From Oscillospiraceae bacterium (GTDB taxonomy: Bacteria; Bacillota; Clostridia; Oscillospirales; Acutalibacteraceae), in contig SVOQ01000008.1 in NCBI GenBank assembly GCA_015066345.1, positions 1 to 64,000 of the forward strand: DNA of 64,000 nt, in the 5' to 3' direction. How positions within the stretch are numbered: position 1 is the stretch's first letter; each line of letters begins with the position of its first letter. A model generated the notes under the pieces. The model ran no database searches, was not told where the DNA came from, and saw nothing but the letters and a program-made list of their open reading frames with translations. Below, one piece after another: positions 44,655 to 53,924 of the stretch. The position numbers and the translations under genes were made by a program.

Positions 44655-45908
44655 TTATGCTTTTTTATTTATTTTTTCAACTTCGTATCTGTTGAGAAGT
44701 ATGTAGATAACTATTGCTACGGGGATTGCTAAGAGATATTGAGGAACATATAACGAAATACAAAGCAAATTATCGAGAATTTTGTTGTTTAGTAAACCTG
44801 TAAAGATATCATTATACAACCAACCATATAATATACCTTCCATTATCATAACGAAAGGTTCAAATAAGGCGATGGAAAATAGTGCACTGCCAACAAATGT
44901 AAGTTTTTTATAACTTCCTTTACTTGCAAGTGCACAAACAAATAACAATCCGTAAGATATCGCATAAACTATTAACCAAGCTACACGCCACGCAAAATTA
45001 TCTCCCCACTCACCGAATAAATCCGTTAAGCCTCGCGCAATTATAACATTTAATGCACCATTTATTAAAAATGCTGCAAACATATATATCGCCATTAAAA
45101 CAGCAGGAACAACCAATTTGCTGGTTTTGCTCTTTATCAGACGATTAATCTGATATTTTTCAGATGCAACAAACCACAGAAGAGAAATTGCCGCACAGGG
45201 CAAAATACCGATATATTGACTTATAACATTTGCAGTATAAAAAATTTCGAAACTATCATAGTCATGATAACCCACTGCATAAAGAATAATATATCCTATA
45301 AAAACGAGCAATATTCTAACAAGAAAATGCCCCATCAATCCTGCATATCCACTTAAAATAAACCTAACTTTTTTATTTATTCCCTTACAACACAAAGAGA
45401 ACAACGACATAACCAAAAAATATGTAATAGTTCTTAAACCAAATTCTACTATAAAGGATATGTAGATATTTAAATTCAATGTACCGTAAATTACAGTTTC
45501 AGATAAACCTCCTACTAAAAGAGCCATAACGCCCGCTATCACACCCGCCACCGGCAAAAGTATATACGGCACGATTCCTCTTTTTTTCTTTTTGGGTTTA
45601 ATTGGTTCGTCGGGGGCTCGTTTGTATTCAATTTTCGGAGCAGGGGTTGAATCTATAGGAGGCAAAGAACCTGAGAAACCGGACATCTTTTCGTATTTTG
45701 ATGCGTGGTATTCGCGGTTCATCCCCTGTTCTAAAGGTTTTGTATCTGCCTGAGCATTATAGTAGTATAACGGACTACTTGTGTCATATTGTGTTGGCTC
45801 TTGCATTACGGGTGCTTGATTCACCTGTTCATCTTTGAGTCTTTTTCCGCAAACCTCACAAAAAACGGAGTCCCCTGCAATATCATTACCGCAATATCTG
45901 CAAAACAT
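44655..45908 (-). CDS. Zinc-ribbon polytopic membrane protein
   Basis: A 417-residue protein. A zinc ribbon opens it (CRYCGNDIAGDSVFCEVCGK, residues 3-22). A polar, Pro-rich linker follows up to about residue 110, and then about eight membrane segments. The membrane part is related to the downstream gene. Zinc-ribbon membrane proteins of this form are common in Firmicutes but functionally unknown. ATG at 45908 has GGAG 8 bases upstream. It follows the MetH gene by 12 bases and may be read with it. Confidence 0.7.
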   Translation of the reverse strand: MFCRYCGNDIAGDSVFCEVCGKRLKDEQVNQAPVMQEPTQYDTSSPLYYYNAQADTKPLEQGMNREYHASKYEKMSGFSGSLPPIDSTPAPKIEYKRAPDEPIKPKKKKRGIVPYILLPVAGVIAGVMALLVGGLSETVIYGTLNLNIYISFIVEFGLRTITYFLVMSLFSLCCKGINKKVRFILSGYAGLMGHFLVRILLVFIGYIILYAVGYHDYDSFEIFYTANVISQYIGILPCAAISLLWFVASEKYQINRLIKSKTSKLVVPAVLMAIYMFAAFLINGALNVIIARGLTDLFGEWGDNFAWRVAWLIVYAISYGLLFVCALASKGSYKKLTFVGSALFSIALFEPFVMIMEGILYGWLYNDIFTGLLNNKILDNLLCISLYVPQYLLAIPVAIVIYILLNRYEVEKINKKA

Positions 45909-45920
45909 ATTCACATCTCC

Positions 45921-48275
45921 TCATTCAAATATTGTCTTTGCTATATCTGCACTCATTTTTGCGTCTTTGGCGTAGAAATCAGCGCCGATTTTTTCGGCAT
46001 ATTCGGGCGTAAGCACCGCGCCGCCGACCATAATTTTGCAATCTGCGTTTGCAAGTCTTAATTGCCTTATGGTTTCCTCCATAGATGGCAGAGTGGTTGT
46101 CATAAGTGCCGAAAGCCCCACAAGTTTTATGTTGTTTTCCTTTTGTGTTTTTACTATTTCTTCGGGTGGTACATCCTTACCCAAATCGAGCACCTCGTAA
46201 CCGTAATTTTCAAGGACGGTTTTGACGATATTTTTACCTATATCGTGAACGTCGCCCTTAACGGTTGCGAGAATAATTTTACCCTTGCTCTCTTTATTAC
46301 CGCCATCTTGCTTCATTTTTTGTTTGATTACATCAAAAGCGACACCTGCCGCATCGGCGGAGCGTATAAGTTGGGGTAAAAACAATTTTCCTTTTTCAAA
46401 CTCCTCACCGACTTTATCAAGGGCGGGAATAAGAATTGTATTTATGACTTCGTCGGCAGTTTTTTCATTTAATGCCCTGATTGTCAATTCGGTTGACTGA
46501 GTTTTAAGACCCTTTTCAATTGCTTCACCCAAGGTGATTTCCTTTTTATTTTCTTCTTTTTTCGTTTCTACTGAAAAAGATGAAATATAATCCGCAGCAC
46601 CTACGTCAAAACCTTTTAACACCCTGAAAGCCCTAACTGCACTTATCATTGTTGCACTATTGGGGTTCATTATGGGTAAATCAAGTCCGTTTTCAAGAGC
46701 AAGTGTTACAAATGCAGTATTTACAATCTCCCTTTGGGGTAAACCGAATGAAATATTTGAAACACCAAGAGTTGTTTTTACACCGAATTTCTCTTTAACT
46801 TTTTTCATTGCTTCAAGAGTGATTTTCGGAGCATCCTGATTAGCACTGACGGTCATTGTAAGACAGTCTATAATAATATCCTCTTTGGGTATTCCCATTG
46901 CCAAAGCCCTGTTTATAATCTTTTCGGCAATATTTACTCTTTCCTCGGCGGTTTCGGGTATTCCCTTTTCGTCAAGGGTAAGTCCCACAACTGCCGCACC
47001 GTATTTTTTAGCCAAGGGTAAAATCTCATTTAAAGATTTTTCCTCGCCGTTTACGGAATTTATAATGGCTTTACCCGTATAAACCCTGAGGGCTTTTTCT
47101 AAAACAAGGGGTGAAGTTGAGTCAAGTTGCAAGGGAAGTCCTATTGACCCCTGTAAGGAGCAGATGACGTTTTTCATCATTTCCTTTTCGTCAATACCGC
47201 TGTGACCCACGTTCACATCAAGTATCTTAGCCCCTGCATCAACCTGAGAAAGTCCCTCATTAAGAATATAATCAAGGTCGTTTTCCTCAAGGGCTTGTTT
47301 AAACCTCTTTTTACCCGTGGGGTTTATCCTCTCCCCTATTACGCGGGGTTCGTTAAGTACAACGGTTTCGTTTACACCGCTTACTACGTCGGTAATTATA
47401 TTGCCACGGACACCTTTTTTGATGTCTTTTATTTTTTCTTTAAGTGTTTTTATGTATTCGGGGGTTGTTCCGCAACATCCGCCCATAATAAGAACGCCTT
47501 TTTCGTAAAACTCTGCCATATATCCTGCAAAATCCGTAGCGTTCATAGTGTACCCGCCCGTCTGTGGGTCAGGAAGTCCTGCATTGGGCTTAACTATAAC
47601 GGGAAGCGGTGAAAATTTAAGAAATTCATCAACCACACCCTTTAATTTATCGGGACCTAAGGAGCAATTAAGACCTACCGCATCCGCACCCAATGATTTC
47701 AAAGTAACAGCAACGGAGGAAGGTGTACTTCCGTTCATTGTAAGTCCGTTTTCATCAAATGACAGTGTTACAAAAACGGGTAAATCCGTATTTTCTTTAA
47801 CTGCAAGTAAAGCAATACGTGCCTCTTTTAAATCCGTAAAGGTTTCGAGGCAGACTAAATCAACACCCGCTTTTTTACCGCAAAGAGCTACTTCCTTAAA
47901 GGTTTCGTAAGCGTCCTCAAAAGTAAGATTTCCCGCGGGGTAAAGTAATTCGCCCGTTGTACTTACATCAAGGGCAACAAGGGTTTCAGTACCCTCTGTC
48001 GCTTCTTTTGCAAGTTTTACCGCCTGATTAACACATTCCTCAACGGTATACGGTGCTCCTTTCAGTTTAAATGCGTTCGCACCAAAGGTATCCGCCATTA
48101 TAATATTGCTACCGGCATTTATATATGACCAATGTATCTCTTTTACCCATTGGGGGTGGTTGAAAATTGCCGAAACCGAATCCTCATCAGGTTGCAACCC
48201 TTTTTTAATAAGTTCCGTACCGAAACCACCGTCAAGTAAAACGATATTTGATTTTATCAGTTCGTTTACTGTCAT
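45921..48275 (-). CDS. metH: Cobalamin-dependent methionine synthase without reactivation domain
   Basis: A 784-residue enzyme. Domain 1 (about 1-290) is the homocysteine methyltransferase, with its zinc cysteines in GLNCSLGP and MGGCCGTTPEY. Domain 2 (about 310-560) is the pterin-binding barrel, with GERINPTGKKRF and DVNVGHSG. Then come the cobalamin cap and the B12 domain, with KGDVHDIGKNIV as the His ligand motif. Full-length MetH is about 1200 residues; the AdoMet-binding reactivation domain is absent, so a separate reactivase is needed. It makes methionine from homocysteine and methyltetrahydrofolate. The start lies 5 bases after the upstream oxidoreductase gene. Confidence 0.9.
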   Translation of the reverse strand: MTVNELIKSNIVLLDGGFGTELIKKGLQPDEDSVSAIFNHPQWVKEIHWSYINAGSNIIMADTFGANAFKLKGAPYTVEECVNQAVKLAKEATEGTETLVALDVSTTGELLYPAGNLTFEDAYETFKEVALCGKKAGVDLVCLETFTDLKEARIALLAVKENTDLPVFVTLSFDENGLTMNGSTPSSVAVTLKSLGADAVGLNCSLGPDKLKGVVDEFLKFSPLPVIVKPNAGLPDPQTGGYTMNATDFAGYMAEFYEKGVLIMGGCCGTTPEYIKTLKEKIKDIKKGVRGNIITDVVSGVNETVVLNEPRVIGERINPTGKKRFKQALEENDLDYILNEGLSQVDAGAKILDVNVGHSGIDEKEMMKNVICSLQGSIGLPLQLDSTSPLVLEKALRVYTGKAIINSVNGEEKSLNEILPLAKKYGAAVVGLTLDEKGIPETAEERVNIAEKIINRALAMGIPKEDIIIDCLTMTVSANQDAPKITLEAMKKVKEKFGVKTTLGVSNISFGLPQREIVNTAFVTLALENGLDLPIMNPNSATMISAVRAFRVLKGFDVGAADYISSFSVETKKEENKKEITLGEAIEKGLKTQSTELTIRALNEKTADEVINTILIPALDKVGEEFEKGKLFLPQLIRSADAAGVAFDVIKQKMKQDGGNKESKGKIILATVKGDVHDIGKNIVKTVLENYGYEVLDLGKDVPPEEIVKTQKENNIKLVGLSALMTTTLPSMEETIRQLRLANADCKIMVGGAVLTPEYAEKIGADFYAKDAKMSADIAKTIFE

Positions 48276-48279
48276 AATA

Positions 48280-49347
48280 TCACTTCTTTATAACTGCTTT
48301 TTCCATATCCGAAGATGCGAAATTTTCAAGGGGTAAATATACCTTTTCCCCTGTTAACTGACTTTTATATATGGCAAGTACTATTTCAAGGGCACGTTTA
48401 CCCGCATATAAGTCCACATAGGGTTGTGTTTTATTCCCAATAGCCTCTATTACATTATAATATAGGCTCTTGTGACCGTTGCCGTATACATTGGGGGCTT
48501 TTTCTTCAATCTCCCTTTTGTACTCGTCGTCGGAAACTTCATCTTTAAATTTCCATACGTCAACAGTCGAAGCATTCATACCACCAAGACGCACCATACC
48601 GTTTTCGCCGAATACACAAAGTGTTTCCTCAAGGCTTTCAACTGTATTCACAGTGCCTTCAATAGTAGCAACCGCACCATTTTTAAAGGTAACAACCGCA
48701 ACGCCTATATCTTCGGCTTCAATATAGGGGTGTTGATGATTTCTTACAGAGCCGAAAACGGACTCAACTTCATCACCCATCATCCACCTGAGAAGATCGA
48801 TACCGTGAATACATTGGTTCATTAATGCACCGCCATCGGAAGCCCATTTACCGCGCCAGTCATCCTGATTATAATATTCCGCATCACGGCTCCAACGAAT
48901 ATGTACGCTACCGTGAGAAAGTTTACCGAATCTATTATCATCAATTGCGTGACGGAGTTCCTGAACGGCAATATTAAACCTGTTCTGGTGGCAAACCCCC
49001 GCGGTAACACCGCTTTTTTCGGCGGCGGCAATTACACGGTCCGTCTCGGCAATGCTCATAGCCATGGGCTTTTCAACCATAAAGTTGTAGCCGTTTTCCG
49101 CACAGTACAAAGCAATTTCACCGTGAGTACCGCTTATGGTGGCTATTGCCGTTATTTCGGGTTTGATTTTTTCGAGCATATCTTTATAATCCGAAAAAAT
49201 CTCCGCTTCAAGATTGTATTTTTCTTTTAAAAGCTGTGCTTTTTCGGGTACTATATCGCATAATCCCGCAATTTCAAGGTTATTATGTATTGCCGCTTTT
49301 ATATGGCTGCCCGATACTCTGCCACAACCAATAAGAGCATATTTCAT
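48280..49347 (-). CDS. Gfo/Idh/MocA family oxidoreductase
   Basis: A 355-residue NAD(P)-dependent enzyme. The nucleotide motif is YALIGCGRVSGSHIKAA, the active-site Lys in MVEKPMAMSIAE near residue 95, and the pattern GGALMNQCIHGIDLLRWMMG carries the catalytic His region. Relatives oxidise or reduce sugar nucleotides or inositols, for instance at C3 of UDP-sugar acids. It is 30 bases from the capsule cluster and in the same direction, so it may act on a capsule sugar. The ribosome site of the MetH gene lies in its last codons. Confidence 0.85.
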   Translation of the reverse strand: MKYALIGCGRVSGSHIKAAIHNNLEIAGLCDIVPEKAQLLKEKYNLEAEIFSDYKDMLEKIKPEITAIATISGTHGEIALYCAENGYNFMVEKPMAMSIAETDRVIAAAEKSGVTAGVCHQNRFNIAVQELRHAIDDNRFGKLSHGSVHIRWSRDAEYYNQDDWRGKWASDGGALMNQCIHGIDLLRWMMGDEVESVFGSVRNHQHPYIEAEDIGVAVVTFKNGAVATIEGTVNTVESLEETLCVFGENGMVRLGGMNASTVDVWKFKDEVSDDEYKREIEEKAPNVYGNGHKSLYYNVIEAIGNKTQPYVDLYAGKRALEIVLAIYKSQLTGEKVYLPLENFASSDMEKAVIKK

Positions 49348-49377
49348 AAAATCACATCCACGTGGAAAACTTTGGTA

Positions 49378-50562
49378 TCAGAACTTTCTCCAAACCATTT
49401 TATTTACAACGCCCGTATAACTCTGAATGATTTTAACTACCTTTGTTGAAACATTTTCTTCAACATAATAAGGTACGGGGATACCGTAATCGCCGTTTTC
49501 ATTCATATCAACTGCAGTTTCAACCGCCTGTGTAAGTGAGTTTTCATCAATACCCGCAAGAATGAAACAAGCCTTGTCAAGTGCTTCGGGACGCTCGGTG
49601 CTTGTTCTGATACATACGGCGGGGAAGGGTTTACCCACGGAGGTGAAGAAACTTGATTCCTCGGGGAGTGTACCGCTATCGGAAACTACCGCAAAAGCGT
49701 TCATCTGTAAATTATTGTAATCGTGGAATCCCAAAGGCTCGTGACGGATAACTCGTTTATCAAGTTGGAATCCGCTTTCTTCGAGTCTCTTTTTACTTCT
49801 GGGATGGCAGGAATAAAGAATTGGCATATCATATTTCTCCGCAATACGGTTAATTGCGTTGAAAAGTGACAAGAAATTCTTTTCAGTATCAATATTTTCC
49901 TCTCTGTGAGCAGAAAGAAGAATATATTTTTTCTTTTCAAGACCTAATTTATTAAGAATATCTGATTTCTCAATATCGGGAAGATTTGCGTGAAGAACCT
50001 CCGCCATAGGTGAGCCTGTAACGTAAGTACGTTCTTTGGGTAAACCGCACTCGTGAAGATATCTTCTTGCGTGTTCACTGTAAGCAAGGTTTACGTCGGA
50101 GATAATATCAACAATTCTTCTGTTTGTTTCTTCAGGAAGGCACTCGTCCTTACATCTGTTACCCGCTTCCATATGGAAAATCGGAATATGAAGTCTTTTT
50201 GCAGGAATAGCGCTAAGACAGGAGTTAGTGTCACCAAGAATAAGGAGTGCATCGGGTTTAATCTGTGCCATAAGTTTATATGAGCAATTAATAATATTAC
50301 CAACTGTTGCACCTAAGTCGTCACCAACTGCATCCATATAAACCTCGGGTGCATCAAGTTTTAAATCCTTGAAGAAAACACCGTTAAGATTATAGTCGTA
50401 ATTCTGACCTGTGTGAGCAAGTACGCAGTCAAAATATTTACGGCATTTATTTATAACCGCCGCAAGTCTTATAATCTCGGGACGTGTACCCACAATAATG
50501 AGAAGTTTTAATTTGCCGTTATTCTTAAAAGAAACGTCGGAATAATCAAGTTTAATATCCAT
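49378..50562 (-). CDS. capG: UDP-L-FucNAc synthesis 2-epimerase, CapG/WbjD/FnlC-like
   Basis: A 394-residue non-hydrolysing nucleotide-sugar 2-epimerase. The motifs are VGTRPEIIRLAAV, FHMEAGNRCKDECLPEETNR and DSGTLPEESSF, the last two in the form seen in CapG/WbjD rather than WecB. It should convert UDP-2-acetamido-2,6-dideoxy-L-talose to UDP-N-acetyl-L-fucosamine, the last step of the CapE-CapF-CapG pathway. Its ATG overlaps the capF stop by one base, and capE lies just upstream, which supports the assignment. Confidence 0.9.
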   Translation of the reverse strand: MDIKLDYSDVSFKNNGKLKLLIIVGTRPEIIRLAAVINKCRKYFDCVLAHTGQNYDYNLNGVFFKDLKLDAPEVYMDAVGDDLGATVGNIINCSYKLMAQIKPDALLILGDTNSCLSAIPAKRLHIPIFHMEAGNRCKDECLPEETNRRIVDIISDVNLAYSEHARRYLHECGLPKERTYVTGSPMAEVLHANLPDIEKSDILNKLGLEKKKYILLSAHREENIDTEKNFLSLFNAINRIAEKYDMPILYSCHPRSKKRLEESGFQLDKRVIRHEPLGFHDYNNLQMNAFAVVSDSGTLPEESSFFTSVGKPFPAVCIRTSTERPEALDKACFILAGIDENSLTQAVETAVDMNENGDYGIPVPYYVEENVSTKVVKIIQSYTGVVNKMVWRKF

Positions 50563-51764
50563 TATTCTACCACCTCAAAGAAAGTATCGGGTTTGTTGGG
50601 GTCAAACTGTTCATTCGCCCACATTACGGTAACTAAATCTTCACTGTCGGAAAGATTTATAATGTTATGGGTGTAACCGGGGAGCATATGCACTGCCTCG
50701 ATTTTTTCACCGCTTACCGGGAAATTAAGCACTTCGTCAGTACCGATTTTTCGTTGTTGAATAAGACCTTTACCCGAAACAACAATGAAAAACTCCCACT
50801 TAGTGTTATGCCAATGCTGACCCTTTGTAATACCGGGCTTTGAAATATTAACGCTTACCTGACCGCATTTTTCAGTTTTAAGAAGTTCGGTAAAACTGCC
50901 TCTGGGGTCAACATTCATTTTTAAGGGGAAAGAAACTTTTTCTTTGGGAAGATAGGAAAGATAGGTTGAGTAAAGTTTCTTTGCAAATGAATTATAGGGA
51001 ATTTCGGGCATTACTAAATTCTGAGGTTGATTTTTAAAGGAATCAAGCAAATCAACTATTTCACCCAAAGTAACTTTATGTACAATGGGGCAATAACAGA
51101 ATTTTCCGTCGTCAGTATCAACGGTATCAAGACCATCATACTCACAACGGTGAGCCTCGCCATTTAAAATATTAAACATTTCGTCAACAAGGTCGTCGAT
51201 ATAAAGAAGTTGAAGTTCAATTGCTCTGTCATTAACCTGAATGGGTAAATCATTGGCAATATTATTGCAAAATGTAGCAACTGCACTATTGTAATTGGGT
51301 CTGCACCACTTACCGAAAAGGTTGGGAAAACGGTAAACGTAAACTTTTGCACCGGTTTCCTCGGAGTATTTAAAGAATAAATCCTCCCCTGCTTTTTTGC
51401 TCTTACCGTATTCACCCTCGGCATATCTGCCCACAAGTGTTGCCTGTAATGAACTTGAAAGCATAACGGGGCATTTATTATTGTACTTTTTAAGATTTTC
51501 TAACAACTCACTTGCAAAACCGAAGTTGCCGTTCATAAAATCCTCGGTATTTTCGGGTCTGTTTACACCTGCAAGGTTAAAAACAAAATCTGCATCCTTG
51601 CAATATTCCTCAAGAAGGCTTTTTTCGGTATCAATATCGAATTCATAAATAGTGATATCACTATCAATTCCTCTTGACTTGTCCTTACCCTCTGCTACAT
51701 TTCTCAGTGCGGCACAAAAGTTTTTACCAACAAAACCCTTAGCGCCCGTAACAAGTATTTTCAT
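50562..51764 (-). CDS. capF: CapF-like reductase (SDR plus C-terminal cupin)
   Basis: A 400-residue two-domain protein. The N-terminal SDR domain starts KILVTGAKGFVGKNFC and holds the catalytic YGKSK. The C-terminal cupin (about 290-400) has GQHWHNTKWEFFIVVSGKG and LPGYTHNI with the metal histidines. CapF reduces the 4-keto intermediate made by CapE to UDP-6-deoxy-L-talose-NAc. ATG at 51764 has GGGAGAA upstream; a longer frame adds 26 residues that overlap capE and have no ribosome site. Confidence 0.92.
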   Translation of the reverse strand: MKILVTGAKGFVGKNFCAALRNVAEGKDKSRGIDSDITIYEFDIDTEKSLLEEYCKDADFVFNLAGVNRPENTEDFMNGNFGFASELLENLKKYNNKCPVMLSSSLQATLVGRYAEGEYGKSKKAGEDLFFKYSEETGAKVYVYRFPNLFGKWCRPNYNSAVATFCNNIANDLPIQVNDRAIELQLLYIDDLVDEMFNILNGEAHRCEYDGLDTVDTDDGKFCYCPIVHKVTLGEIVDLLDSFKNQPQNLVMPEIPYNSFAKKLYSTYLSYLPKEKVSFPLKMNVDPRGSFTELLKTEKCGQVSVNISKPGITKGQHWHNTKWEFFIVVSGKGLIQQRKIGTDEVLNFPVSGEKIEAVHMLPGYTHNIINLSDSEDLVTVMWANEQFDPNKPDTFFEVVE

Positions 51765-51765
51765 A

Positions 51766-52812
51766 TTATTTATTCTCCCAAGCGGCAAGTTCATCTCTGA
51801 TGTACTGAAGTGAAAGAAGTTTTTCTTTAACCTGTTCCACATTGAGAAGTTCGGTGTTGTTTGAGTTGAATTCGGTAAGGGGATTTCTCTCTACATCCCC
51901 GTCTTTAAAGTATTTATCGTAGTTAAGACCGCGGTTGTCACAGGGTACACGGTAGAAGTCACCCATATCAATTGCATTTGCACATTCCTCGTTTGTAAGA
52001 AGTGTCTCATACATTTTTTCACCGTGACGAATACCGATAACCTTAATATCCTGCTCGGCTTTAAAGAGTTCGTTAACCGCTTTAGCAAGAACTTCAATTG
52101 TACAAGCTGGTGCTTTCTGTACAAGGATATCTCCTGATACACCGTTTTCAAAAGCGAAGAGAACAAGGTCAACTGCTTCATCAAGGGACATAATGAAACG
52201 TGTCATTGAAGGTTCGGTAATTGTAAGGGGTTTTCCCGACTTAATCTGCTCAATCCAAAGAGGAATAACACTACCACGGCTACACATAACGTTACCGTAA
52301 CGTGTACAACAGATTTTTGTTTTTTCGGGGTCAACCGTACGGCTCTTTGCAACGATTACTTTTTCCATCATTGCTTTTGATGTGCCCATTGCGTTAACGG
52401 GATAAGCCGCTTTATCTGTTGAAAGGCAGATTACGGATTTTACTCCGGCTTCAATTGCGGCAGTAAGAACGTTATCAGTACCGATTACGTTTGTTTTAAC
52501 TGCTTCAAGCGGGAAGAATTCGCAGGAAGGAACCTGCTTAAGAGCGGCTGCATGGAAAATATAGTCAACACCGTGCATAGCATTCTTTACACTTGCAAGG
52601 TCACGCACGTCGCCGATGAAGAATTTGATTTTTTCTGCTACCTCGGGCATTTTTGCCTGAAATTCGTGACGCATATCGTCCTGCTTCTTTTCATCACGTG
52701 AAACAACGCGGATTTCACCGATATCCGTTTCAAGAAAACGATTAAGTACAGCATTACCGAATGAGCCTGTACCACCTGTAATCATAAGAGTTTTACCTGC
52801 AAAAACTGACAT
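51766..52812 (-). CDS. capE: CapE-like UDP-GlcNAc 4,6-dehydratase/5-epimerase
   Basis: A 348-residue SDR enzyme. The NAD motif is MITGGTGSFGNAVLNRF and the active-site stretch STDKAAYPVNAMGTSKAMME, where Met replaces the usual Tyr of SDR enzymes, as in the FlaA1/CapE group. It starts UDP-L-FucNAc synthesis from UDP-GlcNAc. It has a strong GGAGG site and lies 3 bases after wecB. Confidence 0.92.
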   Translation of the reverse strand: MSVFAGKTLMITGGTGSFGNAVLNRFLETDIGEIRVVSRDEKKQDDMRHEFQAKMPEVAEKIKFFIGDVRDLASVKNAMHGVDYIFHAAALKQVPSCEFFPLEAVKTNVIGTDNVLTAAIEAGVKSVICLSTDKAAYPVNAMGTSKAMMEKVIVAKSRTVDPEKTKICCTRYGNVMCSRGSVIPLWIEQIKSGKPLTITEPSMTRFIMSLDEAVDLVLFAFENGVSGDILVQKAPACTIEVLAKAVNELFKAEQDIKVIGIRHGEKMYETLLTNEECANAIDMGDFYRVPCDNRGLNYDKYFKDGDVERNPLTEFNSNNTELLNVEQVKEKLLSLQYIRDELAAWENK

Positions 52813-52815
52813 AAT

Positions 52816-53907
52816 TTATTCCTCCAAAATATCTGCTATTCGTTTACAAGCAAAGCCGTCACCATAGGGGTTACTCGCCTTACTCATTTTGTCGTACATT
52901 TCTTTATTATCAAGAAGTTCCTTAAAATTTTTGTATATGGTTTCTTCGTCGGTTCCAACAAGTTTTAATGTACCTGCTGCAACACCCTCGGGACGCTCGG
53001 TTGTATCCCTCATTACAAGTACGGGTTTGCCTAATGACGGAGCTTCCTCCTGAACGCCACCCGAGTCCGTAAGTATCATATAGCACCTTGCAAGGAAGTT
53101 ATGAAAATCAAGCACATCAAGAGGCTCTATAATATGAATTCTGTCGCAATCCCCTAATTCCTCCTGAGCCGCTTGTCTTACGGCAGGGTTCATATGAATG
53201 GGGTAAATTGCTTTAACGTCGGGGTTTTCGTCAAGTATTCTGCGAATTGCTCTGAACATCTGATGCATTGGCTCGCCGAGATTTTCCCGTCTATGGGCGG
53301 TAATGACAATAAGCCTTGAATCCTCAGCCCATTTTAACTCCGGGTGTTCATAATCATCTTGTACCGTTGTTTTAAGAGCATCTATTGCAGTGTTACCCGT
53401 AATGTATATTGAATTCTCGTCTTTCCCCTCTTTTATAAGGTTATCCGCCGAAAGTTTAGTTGGTGCAAAATTATACTTTGAAATAATGCTTACCGCTTGT
53501 CGGTTAAACTCCTCGGGATAAGGGGAATATATATTGTATGTCCTGAGTCCTGCTTCCACGTGACCAACGGGTATTTGCATATAGAAGCACGCAAGGGCTG
53601 TAACGAATGTAGTCGAGGTGTCGCCATGGACTAAAACCACGTCGGGTTTTACTTCCTCAAGAACGCTCTTTATACTCAATAATATATTTGACGTAATATC
53701 AAAAAGCGTTTGCTTTTCTTTCATAATTGAAAGGTCATAATCGGGTATGACACCGAAAGTATCAAGTACCATATCCAGCATTTGTCGATGTTGCCCCGTT
53801 ACACAAACAACTGTTTTAATGTTTTTTCGTGTTTTCAGCTCATTTACCAATGGGCACATTTTAATTGCCTCGGGCCTTGTACCGAAAACAAGCATTACTG
53901 TTTTCAT
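52816..53907 (-). CDS. wecB: UDP-GlcNAc 2-epimerase (non-hydrolysing)
   Basis: A 363-residue WecB/MnaA enzyme: VFGTRPEAIKMCPLV, HVEAGLRTYN, YPEEFNRQ and LTDSGGVQEEAPSLGKPVLV are all present. It makes UDP-ManNAc from UDP-GlcNAc. Together with the dehydrogenase encoded just upstream it supplies UDP-ManNAcA. Clearly distinct from the CapG-like epimerase in the same cluster. Confidence 0.93.
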   Translation of the reverse strand: MKTVMLVFGTRPEAIKMCPLVNELKTRKNIKTVVCVTGQHRQMLDMVLDTFGVIPDYDLSIMKEKQTLFDITSNILLSIKSVLEEVKPDVVLVHGDTSTTFVTALACFYMQIPVGHVEAGLRTYNIYSPYPEEFNRQAVSIISKYNFAPTKLSADNLIKEGKDENSIYITGNTAIDALKTTVQDDYEHPELKWAEDSRLIVITAHRRENLGEPMHQMFRAIRRILDENPDVKAIYPIHMNPAVRQAAQEELGDCDRIHIIEPLDVLDFHNFLARCYMILTDSGGVQEEAPSLGKPVLVMRDTTERPEGVAAGTLKLVGTDEETIYKNFKELLDNKEMYDKMSKASNPYGDGFACKRIADILEE

Positions 53908-53924
53908 ACGTAATCTCCAAAATA

